Origin: Rhabditophanes sp. KR3021
Lineage: Eukaryota > Nematoda > Chromadorea > Rhabditida > Alloionematidae
Length of the DNA: 64,000 nucleotides
Assembly: GCA_963281155.1 (NCBI GenBank)
Contig: CAUJLY010000006.1
Location: 1,736,001 to 1,800,000, forward strand
Reading direction: 5' to 3'
Below, piece by piece: positions 26,896-39,814 of this stretch. The notes below the pieces were generated by a model, which worked only from the letters and a program-made list of their open reading frames with translations, was not told where the DNA came from and did no database searches. A program made the position numbers and the translations under genes. The first letter of the stretch is position 1, and every line of letters begins with the position of its first letter.

Positions 26896-27253
26896 TTTCT
26901 TCTAAAAATTAGAAGAACCATCACGAGCGAAAACTCTTTTTATCGTCGACTAACACCTTGCTAATTTGTATATGATTTGGCTATATGGTGACGTCCTGTT
27001 GGTCGCCATTGTTTTCTCGTTTTTGTTCAAACTTTATTATTCACGTATGTATATCAAAAATGTATGGTACAGTGTCTTTTTTCTTCTTCATTATAGTTTA
27101 AAATATTTATATAAATTTTTGGTTAAGCACACCTCCACCATTTGTTTAAAATTATAGTTTGTATAGTTGCGGCTTCTTATTTATATAATATTAATAACAT
27201 ACTACATAACAATAATAAAAACATCTTTTAACCTTTTGAAGTACCTATTGGTC

Positions 27254-29924
27254 ATGATTAATGACTCCTTTGAACAGTCATCATTATTTGAAGACAGTAA
27301 TGCTTCTTTCATGGCATCAACCATTTCTACCTCTCCACTTGAAGATGGCAAAGTTGAGGAAAAGGTTCAGGTAGACCGCAAAAGACTGGAAAACATGATG
27401 CGTACTGTCAAGAAAAGCACTACTCTTGGTAGCGCCACCTCTTCTCCTGAAGAAGGAAAAAATGAAGCTGAAATTTATTTTGAAAACGTAAGTCAAACAA
27501 ATATACTTTGTATGGAGCATGTTGTTTACTTATTTGAGGCATATAGGTTGAACGGGTATCGAGAGCAAAAATTTCATGGCCGACCAGATTAAAAATTGGA
27601 GCTAGAACCAAAAAAGGTAATTTTAAAAAGAAATTGTTTCATCAATCACACCTGTCAAACACACTTCAAAGTGTGTGTCTTCATTTTTTTGAATATATTA
27701 TGTGTGCGATCTATCTAAAGATTGCTTGCTTTGATTATATGTTAGTGTGAGTAGTGTTTGACGAGTTAATTCATTTTATACCGGAAATGTAGTGTAATAA
27801 TATGAAGATGTGTTTGATATTTGAATGAAACATAATTATATACCTTCAGATCCATTTGTCAAGATTTATGGATTTGCCGATGATGTCAAGCTAGCCCAAA
27901 GAATGATAGCTAGGGACTTGAAAATAAAAAAAGATCGAATAATTTTAAAAATGGAAATTTCGCACATCGATCATTCTCACATAATTGGTCGTGGTGGCAA
28001 GAATACTCAGCAAATAATGCAAGAAACACAATGTCACATTCATTTTCCCGATTCGAACAAGCATAATGATATTGAAAAAAATGATCAGGTATCAATTGCA
28101 GGTTGTCAGGAGCAAGTTGATCAAGCTAGAGAAAGGCTGAGAGAGATAACACCTGTCACTATATGCATCGAATTTGCTCCCCATATTCCTGTTCATGCTC
28201 TAACTGATATTGTCAAAATATTGAATAGCAATGAAGTCATTATACAATTCCGAAATTCATTTAATAATTTCGTGTCAAATTGCTTTGTCAAGGGTACTTA
28301 TCAGCATGAACAAAGAATTTTACATGTTATTGCATGTATGAATCAGATGCTGGCGGAATTCGAGGTAATCATTAAAATTGAAATTAGATGAAAATTGTTT
28401 CAGACATCCTACTTCATGACATGTGATTCAAAATTCGATGTCAGACCCAATCTTATCATAGATCCAAACTTTTCCTCCGAACTGGGCATGATCAGTTCTG
28501 CCTGCAATGTCAAAATTAAACGGTTCAAACACCCCAATACAGGTCTTAAAATTGAAGGAGAACCTCGCTCCATCTTTATTGCCCGTAAAATGTTGACGGG
28601 CTTGTATCCATTCGTCATTTCATTCGACAAAGGAGCCGAATACAACAATGAACTAAATTTGGCTGCCTTGGAAAAGAAATACAAAATCGAAATAATTGAA
28701 AAGAAACGTACTATTGGGGAGGTAACCACAACTACAATCATCATCAAAGGAATGGAATTTAAAATGCCACAAATCTATCAAGTACGCAACATGATTCTTC
28801 TCAATACGGAAGATGAAAATCCTGAGATCCCAAAAATTATTCATAATATTCCGAATATACCTGCAAATACTTGGTCGTCTCATGAGTATGCTCACCAGCA
28901 AATGAATTTAGTCTCCAATTCAATGACAGGCATGGGGATTAATGATACTTCTTGCGATAGTTCGTTGGGACTTTCGTTGCTTTCATCCGGAGTTAATAAC
29001 TTTGATAGGTCTAGTGATAATACTATTGCCAAATCGTCACAACAACTATTAGTTAATCGGGATATGATGAAATATAAAGCTAGTAAGGCTTTGCATACTG
29101 GCCTCGACAACACTTCAACTTCTAGCCAACCAACAGATTATTGGCATGGTTATGGTTTTTCCTCTTCAATGCCAGCAGATGTACTGAAGCATAATTTAGA
29201 CGATATTTGGGACAATAATAATGCCCATAAACATCATCTTCCGCATAATAACCAAAACGATTCTTTGCTTTCAATTTTTTCACCTACCAAACAAAACCCA
29301 ATTGGAGAAGAGGTCAAAAATAATAAAGATTTCTACTCAAGTTCGAATAAATCCAAATTCAACAACATGAAAACATGGAACGACGAATTAGAATCTATTT
29401 GGGAGATTTCAAAATCTAGTCACAATTCCTTTTATCCGGACCAAGATCCCCAACAACCAAACCAATTGGAAGGAGGTGCTCCACCAAATTCGCTGAATGA
29501 CGATCACATCTTGTCATCACTAAACTTGTTCCACCATATTCCACCACCGCAAAACTTGTTTGCTGCAACCACCAATGTATTTGAAACTTTTTCTTACCAC
29601 CAAGATACAACAGATTGGAATATCAGAAAGGTCACGACACCAGAGATGGTCCTAGCTCTCCTTGATTGCCAAGAATATCTTCCAATATTCAGAGAACAAG
29701 AAATAGACATGGGCGCTTTTCTCCTAATGGACGAATCATCCCTCAAACAACTAGGCATCAACACAATCGGCAGCAGAAAGAAAATCTTCAATGCCATCTT
29801 AAAATTACGCGAATCTGCAATTTCTCAAGAAAATGATAGTCACCTAAAGTCCATGTTAATATTAAGCGGCGTAAATCGTAAACCCGGTATCTTTGGCAAT
29901 TCCTTAGAATGCAAAGATTTTTAG
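27254..29924 (+). CDS. Bicaudal-C family KH/SAM RNA-binding protein
   Basis: Exons 27254-27487, 27547-27616, 27850-28364 and 28404-29924 give 779 residues. The second exon, in a frame different from the long open stretch there, supplies the family-specific ISWPTRLKIGARTKK leading into DPFVKIYG (KH1 region). A strong KH domain follows with SHIIGRGGKN (GxxG at about 148-151) and HIHFPDSN. KH-like repeats without GxxG come next, then a long Asn/Ser/His-rich linker and a C-terminal SAM domain at about residues 683-743 (EYLPIFREQEIDMGAFLLMDESSLKQLGI). BicC proteins bind target mRNAs and recruit deadenylation machinery; the SAM domain polymerises. Only one canonical GxxG is seen, so RNA binding may rest on a single KH. 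It converges on DPM3. Poly(A) signal AATAAA is at 30000. Confidence 0.93.
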
Positions 29925-30143
29925 CAAACAATTAAAAAAGACAAGGTCACTCATACACCCATATACAATTTTTTATTATTTCCACACATTTTTATAAATA
30001 ATAAAGATTAATAAAAGAAGACACCTTTGTAGAAACCCATAAACAGTTATTTGAACAAAATCACACCAATTGTGGCTATTTTTATGGACGCTAAATATGA
30101 TTAAATATTTTGCAAGATAAACAATTGTTGGGATACATTTAGT

Positions 30144-30479
30144 TCAGAGAACCTTTCGCTTTTTCAGATCACTCTTTGCCTCCTTGACTTCAGCCATCAA
30201 GTCAATTTGTTCTTGATTGCAATCATTGAAAGTAAAAACGCCGAAAAGAACTGTTGTCAGTGCGTATACTCCTAATGCTACAATTACCAAAGCCGGTGCC
30301 TACAAAATTATACAAATGATCAATTAGGCAAGCCTTTGTTAGCTTACATAGAATATAGCTGTTCTTGTTGTTTGTGAGAATCCTTTCGTCAAAAATGGAA
30401 GCCATTCATTTAGCAAGCATAACCATAACACAAAAAATGGAAATACAAAGGATAAAAATAGAGATAATTGTGTTGCCAT
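30144..30479 (-). CDS. Dolichol-phosphate mannosyltransferase subunit 3 (DPM3)
   Basis: Exons 30479-30348 and 30299-30144, phase 0, give 95 residues. Two membrane segments are readable (LSLFLSFVFPFFVLWLCLL and ALVIVALGVYALTTVLFGVF), followed by the conserved tail TFNDCNQEQIDLMAEVKEAK and SDLKKRKVL. The F-x-DC element and the helix after it are the DPM3 hallmark and contact the catalytic subunit DPM1. DPM3 tethers DPM1 to the ER membrane for dolichol-phosphate-mannose synthesis, needed for N-glycans, GPI anchors and O-mannosylation. The real start lies upstream, in another frame, of the more obvious ATG near 30405. It is head to head with RPS23 (239 bases between) and tail to tail with Bicaudal-C (219 bases). 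Confidence 0.9.
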
Positions 30480-30718
30480 TTTAGTAACAATATTCTTCTA
30501 ATAGGTTTGCCCTCAAATGCGGCTAATCATTAACTTGTTCAACACGTCACTTGGTACATACTTTATTCCAAGCGAATCATTTAGTGGTTGTGGTAGGAGA
30601 TCGTTGTTGGGGAGATGCATATTTAAGGGCAAGTTAGTGATTCTTTTTGTATTTATTTTAAATTAATTTTTTTACTGTCAAAGAGCAAAATAACTACAAA
30701 TTATCTTTTTAGACAAAT
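30480..30718. promoter_or_regulatory. Probable bidirectional promoter of DPM3 and RPS23
   Basis: The 239 bases between the divergent start codons must carry both promoters. Acceptor-like sites flank it: CTATTAG 21 bases before the DPM3 ATG and TCTTTTTAG 6 bases before the RPS23 ATG. No specific factor site is claimed. Confidence 0.55.
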
Positions 30719-31238
30719 ATGGGAAAAGCAAAGGGGATTTGTACGGCTCGTAAGCTCCGTAATCACAGACGTGAGCAAAGATGGATGGACAAGAGATTTA
30801 AGAAGGCCCATATTGGTACAAGATGGAAGTCTGATCCATTCGGAGGAGCCTGTGCCGCCAAAGGAATCGTCGTTGAAAAGATTGGCGTGGAGGCTAAGCA
30901 ACCTAACTCTGCTATTCGCAAGTGTGTCCGTGTTCAATTAATCAAAAATTCAAAGAAGATCACTGCCTTTGTTCCCAATGATGGTTGCTTGAACTTTATC
31001 GAAGTAAGTAATACATCTAAATCCTTTATTCTTGTTGATTACTATTTTTGTTTACTAATCTGCTCATCATTATTAATTATGTGTCTTTTAGGAAAACGAT
31101 GAAGTTTTGGTTTCTGGTTTTGGACGTTCCGGTCATGCAGTAGGAGATATTCCTGGAGTCCGTTTCAAGATTGTTAAGGTAGCAAACGTTTCTCTCCATG
31201 CCTTGTTTACTGGGAAGAAAGAAAGACCACGTTCATAA
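30719..31238 (+). CDS. rps-23: 40S ribosomal protein S23 (uS12)
   Basis: Exon 30719-31003 and exon 31092-31238, joined in phase 0 across an 88-base GTAAGT..TTTTAG intron, give 143 residues, the exact universal length. The chain starts [20 protein letters not shown], contains the decoding-centre loop [10 protein letters not shown] (its Pro is hydroxylated in other eukaryotes), and ends [12 protein letters not shown]. It is a component of the small-subunit decoding centre. The ATG follows a TTTTTAG acceptor by 6 bases. Poly(A) signal AATAAA is at 31265. Confidence 0.98.
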
Positions 31239-32416
31239 AAATGTTAATTACTTCGTTGTTGTTGAATAAAACCCACCATAATTCATTTTTTAATTAACTA
31301 AACAAACAATTGATAAATGATGTAGTAGAAGTTGTGAGTGGCGTTTTGATCTATAATTTCAATCCACCCCACCCTCAAATCTTCCAAACCTTTTTACAAA
31401 GATAATAATTATGATTTTGGACATCAAATCAATACACATTTGAAACTTAGTAAGAGAAGAAATTTGACATTTATTTTAAAAATAAGTACCGTCCGATAGA
31501 GGTCATCCCAACGATGAAACATTTGAAGGAGATGAGGAAATTAGATGGATATTTTAATATTACACTGTGGTGTGATATATCATTTTTATGTTATCTAATA
31601 AATAGTTTCTTTCAACGCACATTTCTCTACTTGGACTTTGCCTTTCTTTTGCCAATTAATCACTGATAAATAATATCTTTGTCTTGACCATTAAAAAAGA
31701 TGTTAAAAGTTGGTGAATTGCTGACTTCTTATTAGATCGCCCCTTGTTTACCAAGAGGAATAAAAGTTTCCTTTAATGAAGACAAACAATTTAGAATGTT
31801 ATTACCAAATTACTGCATTAGAAAGAGTAGTTTGGCGTAATACCCACGCCTGTCTTTAATCATTAAAAAATTAGATGGTAAGAACGGCCAACCTGGTGTA
31901 CATAGTCTTGTGTTTTCGCTTTTATTCAAAAACAGCCTTAGGGATAGATGGGGGCGCACACACAGAACCAACTGTTTGGGGTGAAGTATGTATAAAATTA
32001 GAATAAAGGCATGGAGCGTCTTTTGCCTTGCTCATGGATCATAGTCTTATTCCAGTGATGGACATTTCATATATTCAACACATATTATGCATCCCCTCAT
32101 ACCACATATATTATATATTAAGTATGCAAGATCTCTTTAGGGCGCTCGATGTTATATACACATATACATCCACACATTAACCGAAAACGAATCATTGAAC
32201 AAAATTTAGATATAACTATATTTGTCCGTAAATCTATTTAACAGAAAATACTGGATCTACCACCAACACTACCATACACATATTATTTTTCTCTTCATTC
32301 CATAGATACAGATATATCCATATCATAAACTCTAAACACTTTTCTTTTAATTGATTTTGACTTTTGCAGATCAAAGGAAGCTTCAACTATTTTATTTATT
32401 AAAAAAAAAGTCCGCC
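31239..32416. other. Intergenic DNA upstream of the fatty acid transport gene
   Basis: AT-rich, with no ORF or RNA gene recognised. A TTTTGCAG acceptor at about 32370 lies roughly 47 bases before the next ATG and probably marks the 5' end of its coding exon. Confidence 0.45.
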
Positions 32417-34545
32417 ATGAGGCAAGTGGTTCGCAAGCTCGAAAAATATATCCCCTTATTGCTTTTTTTGACTTATTTTGTTGTTAATGATGCTTTTGTG
32501 AAGACGATGGTTCATGTGGCATTGGCCTTGTACATAGCTGTCGTTCATGGAGATTTTATTTACCGTTCCTACCTGACATTGAATAGAGATCTCACGTAAG
32601 TCATATTTCTTCTTCCAACTGCCAAACATTAACCAAAAAATTACAGGGGACTTTGGCTATTGTTGTCTGTCAAATTTGACCTTAATAAAAAATTAAGGCA
32701 AAATCGTGGCCTTCACCAAATATTTTTAGATAATGTCAAAAAACACCCGCATAAAATGGCTATCATTGACATTGCTACAAACAAAAAATGGACCTTTCAA
32801 CAATTGAATGACAAATCAAATAAGTATGCTAACTACTTTTTGTCTCAAGGATATGTTAAGGGAGATTCAGTGGCACTTTTTATGGAAAATTCCGGCGAAT
32901 TTGTCGCAATTTGGGTGGGTTTAGCCAAGATTGGAGTTGTGTCGGCATGGATTAATACAAATTTGAAGCTAGAGCCTCTTGCTCATTGCATCAACACATC
33001 CAAAGCAAAGTGTATTATCAGTTCTAAAAAGTTGTACCCACTCATTGCATCAACACATCAGTTACAATTGTTCGATGAAAGTGTCACTACTACCATTTAT
33101 GTTGATGGAGAAATTGAAGGGAATGATATGGTTGTTGACATCAACATGGCTTTAATCAGGGAAAGCGAAAAAGAACCTGAATCGTCGGAGTTGATTGATT
33201 TTAAAAGTACGTACTGATACCTGTTTCCCTTGAAATGGATTATTAAACATTTTCCTCTTTTTTGTAGGTGTTCTGTGTTTTATTTACACATCCGGTACGA
33301 CTGGCATGCCTAAAGCTGCTGTTATGAAGCATTATAGATACTATTCAATGGTTATGGGATCAAGGAAGTCTTTTGGAATCTTGGATTCAGATCGAATTTA
33401 TATTTCAATGCCGATGTATCACACGGCTGCTGGAATTCTCGGAATCGGACAAGTTTTGTGTATGGGAAATTCATGTGCAATAAGGGAAAAGTTTTCGGCT
33501 TCTAATTTTTGGAAAGATTGCGTCAAGTATGAATGTACGGCTTCTCAATATATAGGTGAAATTTGTAGATATTTGTTGGCGCAACCAAAGACTGTCGAAG
33601 AAGACACTCATAAGATGCATTTGTTGTATGGAAATGGCTTAAGAAGTGAAATCTGGCAGAAGTTCGTTGACCGTTTCCATGTCCGAATCGGGGAAGTGTA
33701 TGGATCAACAGAAGGAACCAGTAATTTAGTAAATATCGATGGTCATGTGGGTGCTTGTGGATTCTTACCAATCTCACCCTTAACTTCTCGCATGCATCCC
33801 GTCCGCCTCATCAAAATAGATGAAACGACGATGGATGTAGTGAGAGGGAGCGATGGTTTATGCGTTCCATGTACTCCAGGAGAAACTGGAGCAATGGTAT
33901 CAACAATCAAGTCTAGTAACCCACTATTAATATTCGAAGGTTATCTCAATAAATCTGAAACATCCAAAAAAGTTATCAGAGACGTCTTCAAAAAGGGAGA
34001 TAGTGTCTTTTTGTCGGGAGATATTTTGCATTGGGATAGATTAGGATATGTTTACTTCAAGGATAGAACTGGAGATACCTTTAGATGGAAAAGTGAAAAT
34101 GTTAGTACTACGGAAGTTGAGGCTGTTTTGCATCCGCATGAAGCTGTGGCTGACGCCACTGTTTATGGAGTCAAGGTTCCAGGAGCTGAAGGAAGGGCTG
34201 GCATGGCTTCGATTGTTAAGAAAAAGAATTGTGAACTTGATGATGAGGTAAGGATTATAATTTGTCCTATTTAATTAACTTTTCCAGCAATTCGTTCTGC
34301 AATTATCTGAACGTTTAATCCGCTCACTTGCTCCTTACGCCATTCCTCAATTCATCAGAATCTGCAAAAACGTCCATCTAACCGCAACGTACAAACTAAT
34401 GAAAACAAAACTACAAGAAATGGGATATTCGATTAATGCCGAACCAAACGACAAATTATTCATCTTCAACACTAAGTCCAAACAATACGAAATTTTGGAC
34501 CATACCAAAGTATCTCTCTTAGAAAAATGTCTTATTAATTTGTAA
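32417..34545 (+). CDS. Fatty acid transport protein / very-long-chain acyl-CoA synthetase (SLC27 family)
   Basis: Exons 32417-32595, 32647-33206, 33268-34247 and 34288-34545 give 658 residues. An N-terminal hydrophobic segment (IPLLLFLTYFVVNDAF) anchors the protein. The AMP-binding P-loop IYTSGTTGMPKAAV starts at residue 252, split from the preceding exon. YGSTEGTSNLV follows, and the FATP signature DRTGDTFRWKSENVSTTEVE lies at about 512-531. The C-terminal exon carries AIPQFIRI and TATYKLMKTKLQEMGY, where the catalytic Lys region sits. The family activates long or very-long-chain fatty acids to acyl-CoA at membranes and so traps them in the cell; nematode relatives act in cuticle and sphingolipid synthesis. 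The C-terminus is intact and splice phases are consistent. Confidence 0.96.
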
Positions 34546-35967
34546 ATATTAACTGGTATTTTCCTGTTTCCGTATAATATATAATATTTATCTGATATCG
34601 CTAAACTGTCATTTTCAAATACAACTTAATTTTATAAAAGATATTGATGCAACAAAACTGCCATGTCAAATGAATTAAGGAATGAACAAAACTATACTGA
34701 GCTATCATTTAATTCATTTGCATAAATACATATTTATCAAGTTTAATCAAAGTATATAAATTATTTAATAACGAACTTAATTCCAATTTTAATAAATCGT
34801 CATTTCTTATTTCTACTTTTTTTATTATCAACTATTAGTAGTTTAAGTGAAATAAACCTTTGGAATGAACATGCAGAGAAAATAAACACCTATAAATAAA
34901 CTTAAAATTATGATATCTCATCGGCACCTCAACAACTTATGCTCTTATTAATTTTGGTTTAAGATTTCAAAAATTAAATTTGTTCCTGTTTAGTTTTTGA
35001 TATTAAATATGATTTAATGTAAAAAATCATAACTGTATAAAAGCAGTACAATTCGTACTTTATACCTTACAATCCATGGACATCTTAGAGCATTACAACG
35101 ATTTCTCAAGGAAAATCATAGTTTTGCATTTAAATTTTTATTATTTTTACATTGGATCATTTATTGTCTCTGAAAAACGACCAAATTAACTGTATTTCAA
35201 AATTGAATTACCATATTTTGTGTTACAAAATGAGCTTAGGCATTTGCCAAAATGATATTTTTCCCACATTCAATCCTGCAAGCTATAAATAACTCGATTA
35301 AATTTGTTTACTAGAATAAAGTTTAAAATCTAAACTGAGCAAATGAGATTTTATAGATCAATTGAATTTTCCATTTCGTTGTTCTAAATAAAAGAATTTT
35401 GTATCATTATAATATTCTCGGTTTTTAATAAATAAAAAGAAAATTACCACAATCAGGTCACTATACTCATCATCTATTTTCTTCTTACCATTATCCTACA
35501 AACTTTTTCCAACCAAAAAGTATAATTAAAAAGAATGAATAAAGAAAAATGTTTAATCATATTACACAACAAATACTTTCTTAAAACTATTACAAATACA
35601 AAAGAAATAAAAAGTAATAAATTGGTTTTGATGTGAATATATACCTGATTTTGACATTACCAATTTTAAATATTTGATCAAATAACGTCATCTTATTTTT
35701 GGTTAATTCAAGGTGGTGTGATGAAAAGGTATTTTATTTGTAGAATAAGTATAAAAAAATAAAAACAATTATCCTAATCATCCTTGGACAATAAGTTACA
35801 TTTTTTTGTTGTGTTTTTTCCAATTTTCGATTAATATATTGATGAAAGGTCGCTGGAATAAAATAGGTTAGTTTGAATTATAGTTTGTGATGTATAATGG
35901 AAATAGTTATATGTATAAAATAAATTATATAATTTAGTTGAGACAAATATTTTGCATAAACTATTAA
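34546..35967. other. Intergenic DNA between convergent genes
   Basis: 1.4 kb of very AT-rich sequence, with no ORF of note and no ordered repeat. It contains the 3' UTRs of both flanking genes. Confidence 0.5.
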
Positions 35968-38900
35968 TTAAAGAGTAAATTGGGCTTGATTGACATTGTG
36001 ACGTGGATAATGCAAATCCAATGGCTTGAAGGGTTGGTAGATAACACAGGTATTTTCATAGATTGAATAAATATTAGGGCGCTTCTTGTGGAGACGAATG
36101 TTGACTGCATTATTTGGGAAATATTGGTAAAGGATATCTTGGAGTCTTTTACGGAATTGGATTGGAGCATTGTTAATGAAATAAGTCACTGTATCGATGC
36201 TTTTGTAGATTTCTTTTGCATACTCTACGTTTCTACTATATGTTTGAAGAGATGTCAAATTTCTGATGCATCGCCCGCTAAACGTCACCATTTGGTAGCC
36301 AGGCTTTAATTTGTAATTGGTTGTGACAGGCTTGCAGTATGAGGACTTCACTCCTAGTGAATTCCGGGGATTCTGACCACAAGCGAATATTTTACCATCA
36401 TTTGTTATTACAGTTGATGTATTAAAGCCTGCTGCTACTCCTAAAAATCTTCTTTTGTAATTTATATTCATCTCAGTTTCTCTCTTCTTATACAAAAATT
36501 GCTTTCTCTCGTTTTCTTCAACGAAAACGTTGCAACACCCGGTCGAATTTCGACCTATAGCGGCAACCATTCCTCTATCGGTAAGCACCAACAAATGATT
36601 ATTTCCCAAAGAAATACTACTCAAAACATGATTATTGGCCTGGAACATTTTATAATCAGCTTCCACACGGTGTAAAGCGTTGAAATTTCTTCTTTCATTA
36701 TTCAATATCCTATACATGATGTTTCTTAGTAAGACGGTTTTTTCATTGATAACTGTACCAAATGCATTGTTGCACATCTCCTTGATTTTACTTTTAGTTT
36801 CGACGAGTAATAAAAGATCCCCCGCATACGTAGACTTCGTCTGTTACGCTGATGAATGCTGATTGTAAGAACTTTGCATCAAATGCTTTTACTTTGAAGG
36901 GTAAGTTCAAATTTTGGAATGTTGGATTTTTTTTAACTCCACTTCTACCATTTATCTCATTGTACATGTTGCAACCAGCTCCCCAAACTTCACCATTCTC
37001 ACCTAGCAAGATTGAATGAGCCTGGCCGCAAGCAACTTTCACAAAGTTGACGTCTTTAGGCAAGCCAAAAACCTTCGTAAAAGTCCTTACTTTGTTGGTA
37101 TGGCCTAATCCTAGCTGCCCGTAAAAGTTCCATCCACATCCCCAAACTTGGCCATACTCATCAATAGCCATTGTATGGAATGATCCACATGAAAGGTCAA
37201 TGAAAGCCCTTGTCTCGCAGCTATTTACAATGGTTGGGTTACAAATTAAGAATTGATCCATAAGGCCGCATTGTCCGTGATGATTGTTTCCAAGCGCAAA
37301 GATGATTCCCTTTGTGGTCGTGATCATGATATGAGAACAACCTATGTTGACAGCTGCTATTGCTCCATACTTCAAGACATTGGAGATAGAGAAAATTTCT
37401 ATTGTAACAGGTTTAGTAACTCCACCAAGTTGCATCGTCTTCACTTGAGTGTTTCTTCTTTCGGGAGATGTAAATAATAATTCCTGTCTTTTGCAACATT
37501 CTCCAAATTTGCCCCAGTACAATATTTCATTAACGCTATTCACAGCTACCGATGCTCCAATCGAACAAGCCAAAGCTTTCTTGTTTACAATGATAGCTTC
37601 TCTCATACAATCATCTACTTTGGCTAATTTTAAGACGTGATATTGCATCAAGAAATGAGCCATAATAAACTCTTCATTTAGAACAACATTAAGCTCCTTA
37701 TTGAATTCGGGAGTGACTAAAGATAGAAGCCGGCTCGCTTTAAGTGTATCTTGTTTTTTCAAGTACTCCACTAGATGACATCTATTATCAATAGCAATAC
37801 ACTGAAGAGCTTCTGGTTCGATAGCTTCTATCATGGCAATCATGTCGTTGTTGGGGCGGAAATTTGCCCTCAACTCATTCAAATACATGTTCAAGTAAAC
37901 TGTATAGACGGTGGAAAAAACAACCGCCTTCCTAGACAATTGAAAGTGACAAGTTCTGTATTGATGTCGAGATAGAAGATCCATAAATTCATATGGTTCT
38001 ACGTCTATTGCAGCAAAGAAATGAAATACTTGTTGGTCGTGATGTTCGCTTTCTATTATTGACCGTAATTTACGCAAATCGTACTTTAAAATCATAGTTA
38101 CAGCTGCTCTTAAGTCATCATTGGACATATTAAGTTCGAATTTGATGAAACAATAACCTCTGAAGAGATCTAGTTTGTGGAAACGGATTAGGACGCCAAC
38201 GCATGTACTGTAATAAAGTCCATGTCCTGCTATTTTAGCCAAATAGAGTTCTACGATATCAATGCCATGTTCATTATACTTGGGATAAGTACACAAGTGA
38301 GCTAACAAAGCGATCCCTACTGTTTGAAGAGGTGTTTTAACAGTGTCAGCATACGCAACCATCATATCAAGAGGAAAGTTTTTTTCTATAAGAATTTCCA
38401 CCACATCGTCAATATTCAACATTTTGATGTGAAAAAGTAAAACATTCTTTTTTGTCACAATAAAGCCCGTCGACTTTTGAAATGTCGCACCTACCCAATC
38501 GGGTATATCAGCAAATCCAAGTATTTGTGCGTCTAATGCACAATTTTGTACCTTTAATTGTTTCAATTTAAGATCATACATAGATAAACCAAGTTGGAGA
38601 TGACCTATACTGGCTGAACGGAGTGACTCGAAATTAATGACAAAATGTTTGCCCAAATATAAGTTGCCATTGAATGGGCCTATGTTAAAGGTATGGAGTA
38701 AGTTTGCTTGAGTTGGATCAATAGACTTGTAGACTTTAGCTAATCCTGACTCCTTGTCAATTGCTGACATGACAGTATTATTATTATGAAATGTAACAGC
38801 ACTAAATTGTTGATACGGTTTTGATTCATCCCTCACATCCACTTGAGAAGTTTGATGTGCAATATTACGTACTGAATCAGTAGAGGTTTCGAACAAAGTT

Positions 38901-39809
38901 TTAAGAAATTGTTGACCTTCCCCACTAATGAAAAGATAAACCTTATCCTCTGCCTCATACAAAGCTTCCAACTTCTTGATTGGAAAATTGACAGAAATAA
39001 CCACCATCACATTTTTAGTTTCATCAGCGTAAATTAAATATTTACCTGCCTAATAAAAGACAACAATCGTTATTATTTTTATTTTAATACATCATATCAA
39101 ATACTGTTTTTGTGTGGTTTATTTATGAATGTCAATCTATTCATATGGTTGTTATTTATTTTTATTTTACAACTTGTAGAACATCACACAGAACACGCAA
39201 ACATACCTGTCCTCCTATGACAACATATTGTTGTGCATTGTAGGGAGAAATATAAGCGAGGCACGATGTAATTTCACCCATGTTGTCGTTGCCACCACTG
39301 ACATTCACCTGGCTCAGTTCGATAACCTTGTCTAAGACAGTTTCCATTGCCGCATGCTTCAGATTGATGGTGTCTTGAAGGAAGTAAGCTTGGCTTATTT
39401 TGTAGAGACATAGCTTTGCCGTTACCAACACAACGATTGGCTCTGTAGGAGTTCTGAAGATGGAGATACCTTTAACGTCGCTAATATCCTTAATGAGATC
39501 CTTGAGTGGGTGATATTCTGTTTTTGAGTAAGCAATTTGGTTCATTAGCGGCAACTGCGCCGGCAGGACCATCGTTTTAGGTTTCTTTCTCGATTTACTC
39601 CTTTTATAGCCAGGCACTGGGAGTTCACGTTTGGGTGGTAGTGATGTTTTTGGCAAGACAGGACATTTAGAGTAGAAGATGGCGATGGCGTTCAGATTAG
39701 TTATTGCGGCTAGGAAGTATGACTCGTTCGGGCAATAAATATAATCAAACCCATTAATTACCTCATTTTCTCGGGATATTCCAAGAAAATTGGTAAGTTC
39801 AATAGCCAT
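35968..39809 (-). CDS. Large RCC1-repeat protein (apparent one-base frameshift)
   Basis: Exon 39809-39207 joins exon 39049-35968 in phase 0; the product would be about 1,230 residues. The first ~450 residues look like a WD-type propeller (AGKYLIYADETKN, KVYLFISGEGQQF). A helical middle follows, then RCC1 blades with family motifs: CGSFHTMAIDEYGQVWGCGWN, YGQLGLGHTN, CGQAHSILLGENGEVWGAG, and later LGNNHLLVLTDRGMVAAIGRN. The reading frame shifts once, at a run of five G (plus-strand C, 36819-36823). With that run read as one base shorter, both halves are continuous; as given, the frame ends at about 36794. RCC1 proteins act as scaffolds or exchange factors; the propeller-plus-RCC1 layout is not one I can name. 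The ATG follows a TATTTTAG acceptor by 3 bases. Confidence 0.82.
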
Positions 39810-39814
39810 TGCCT

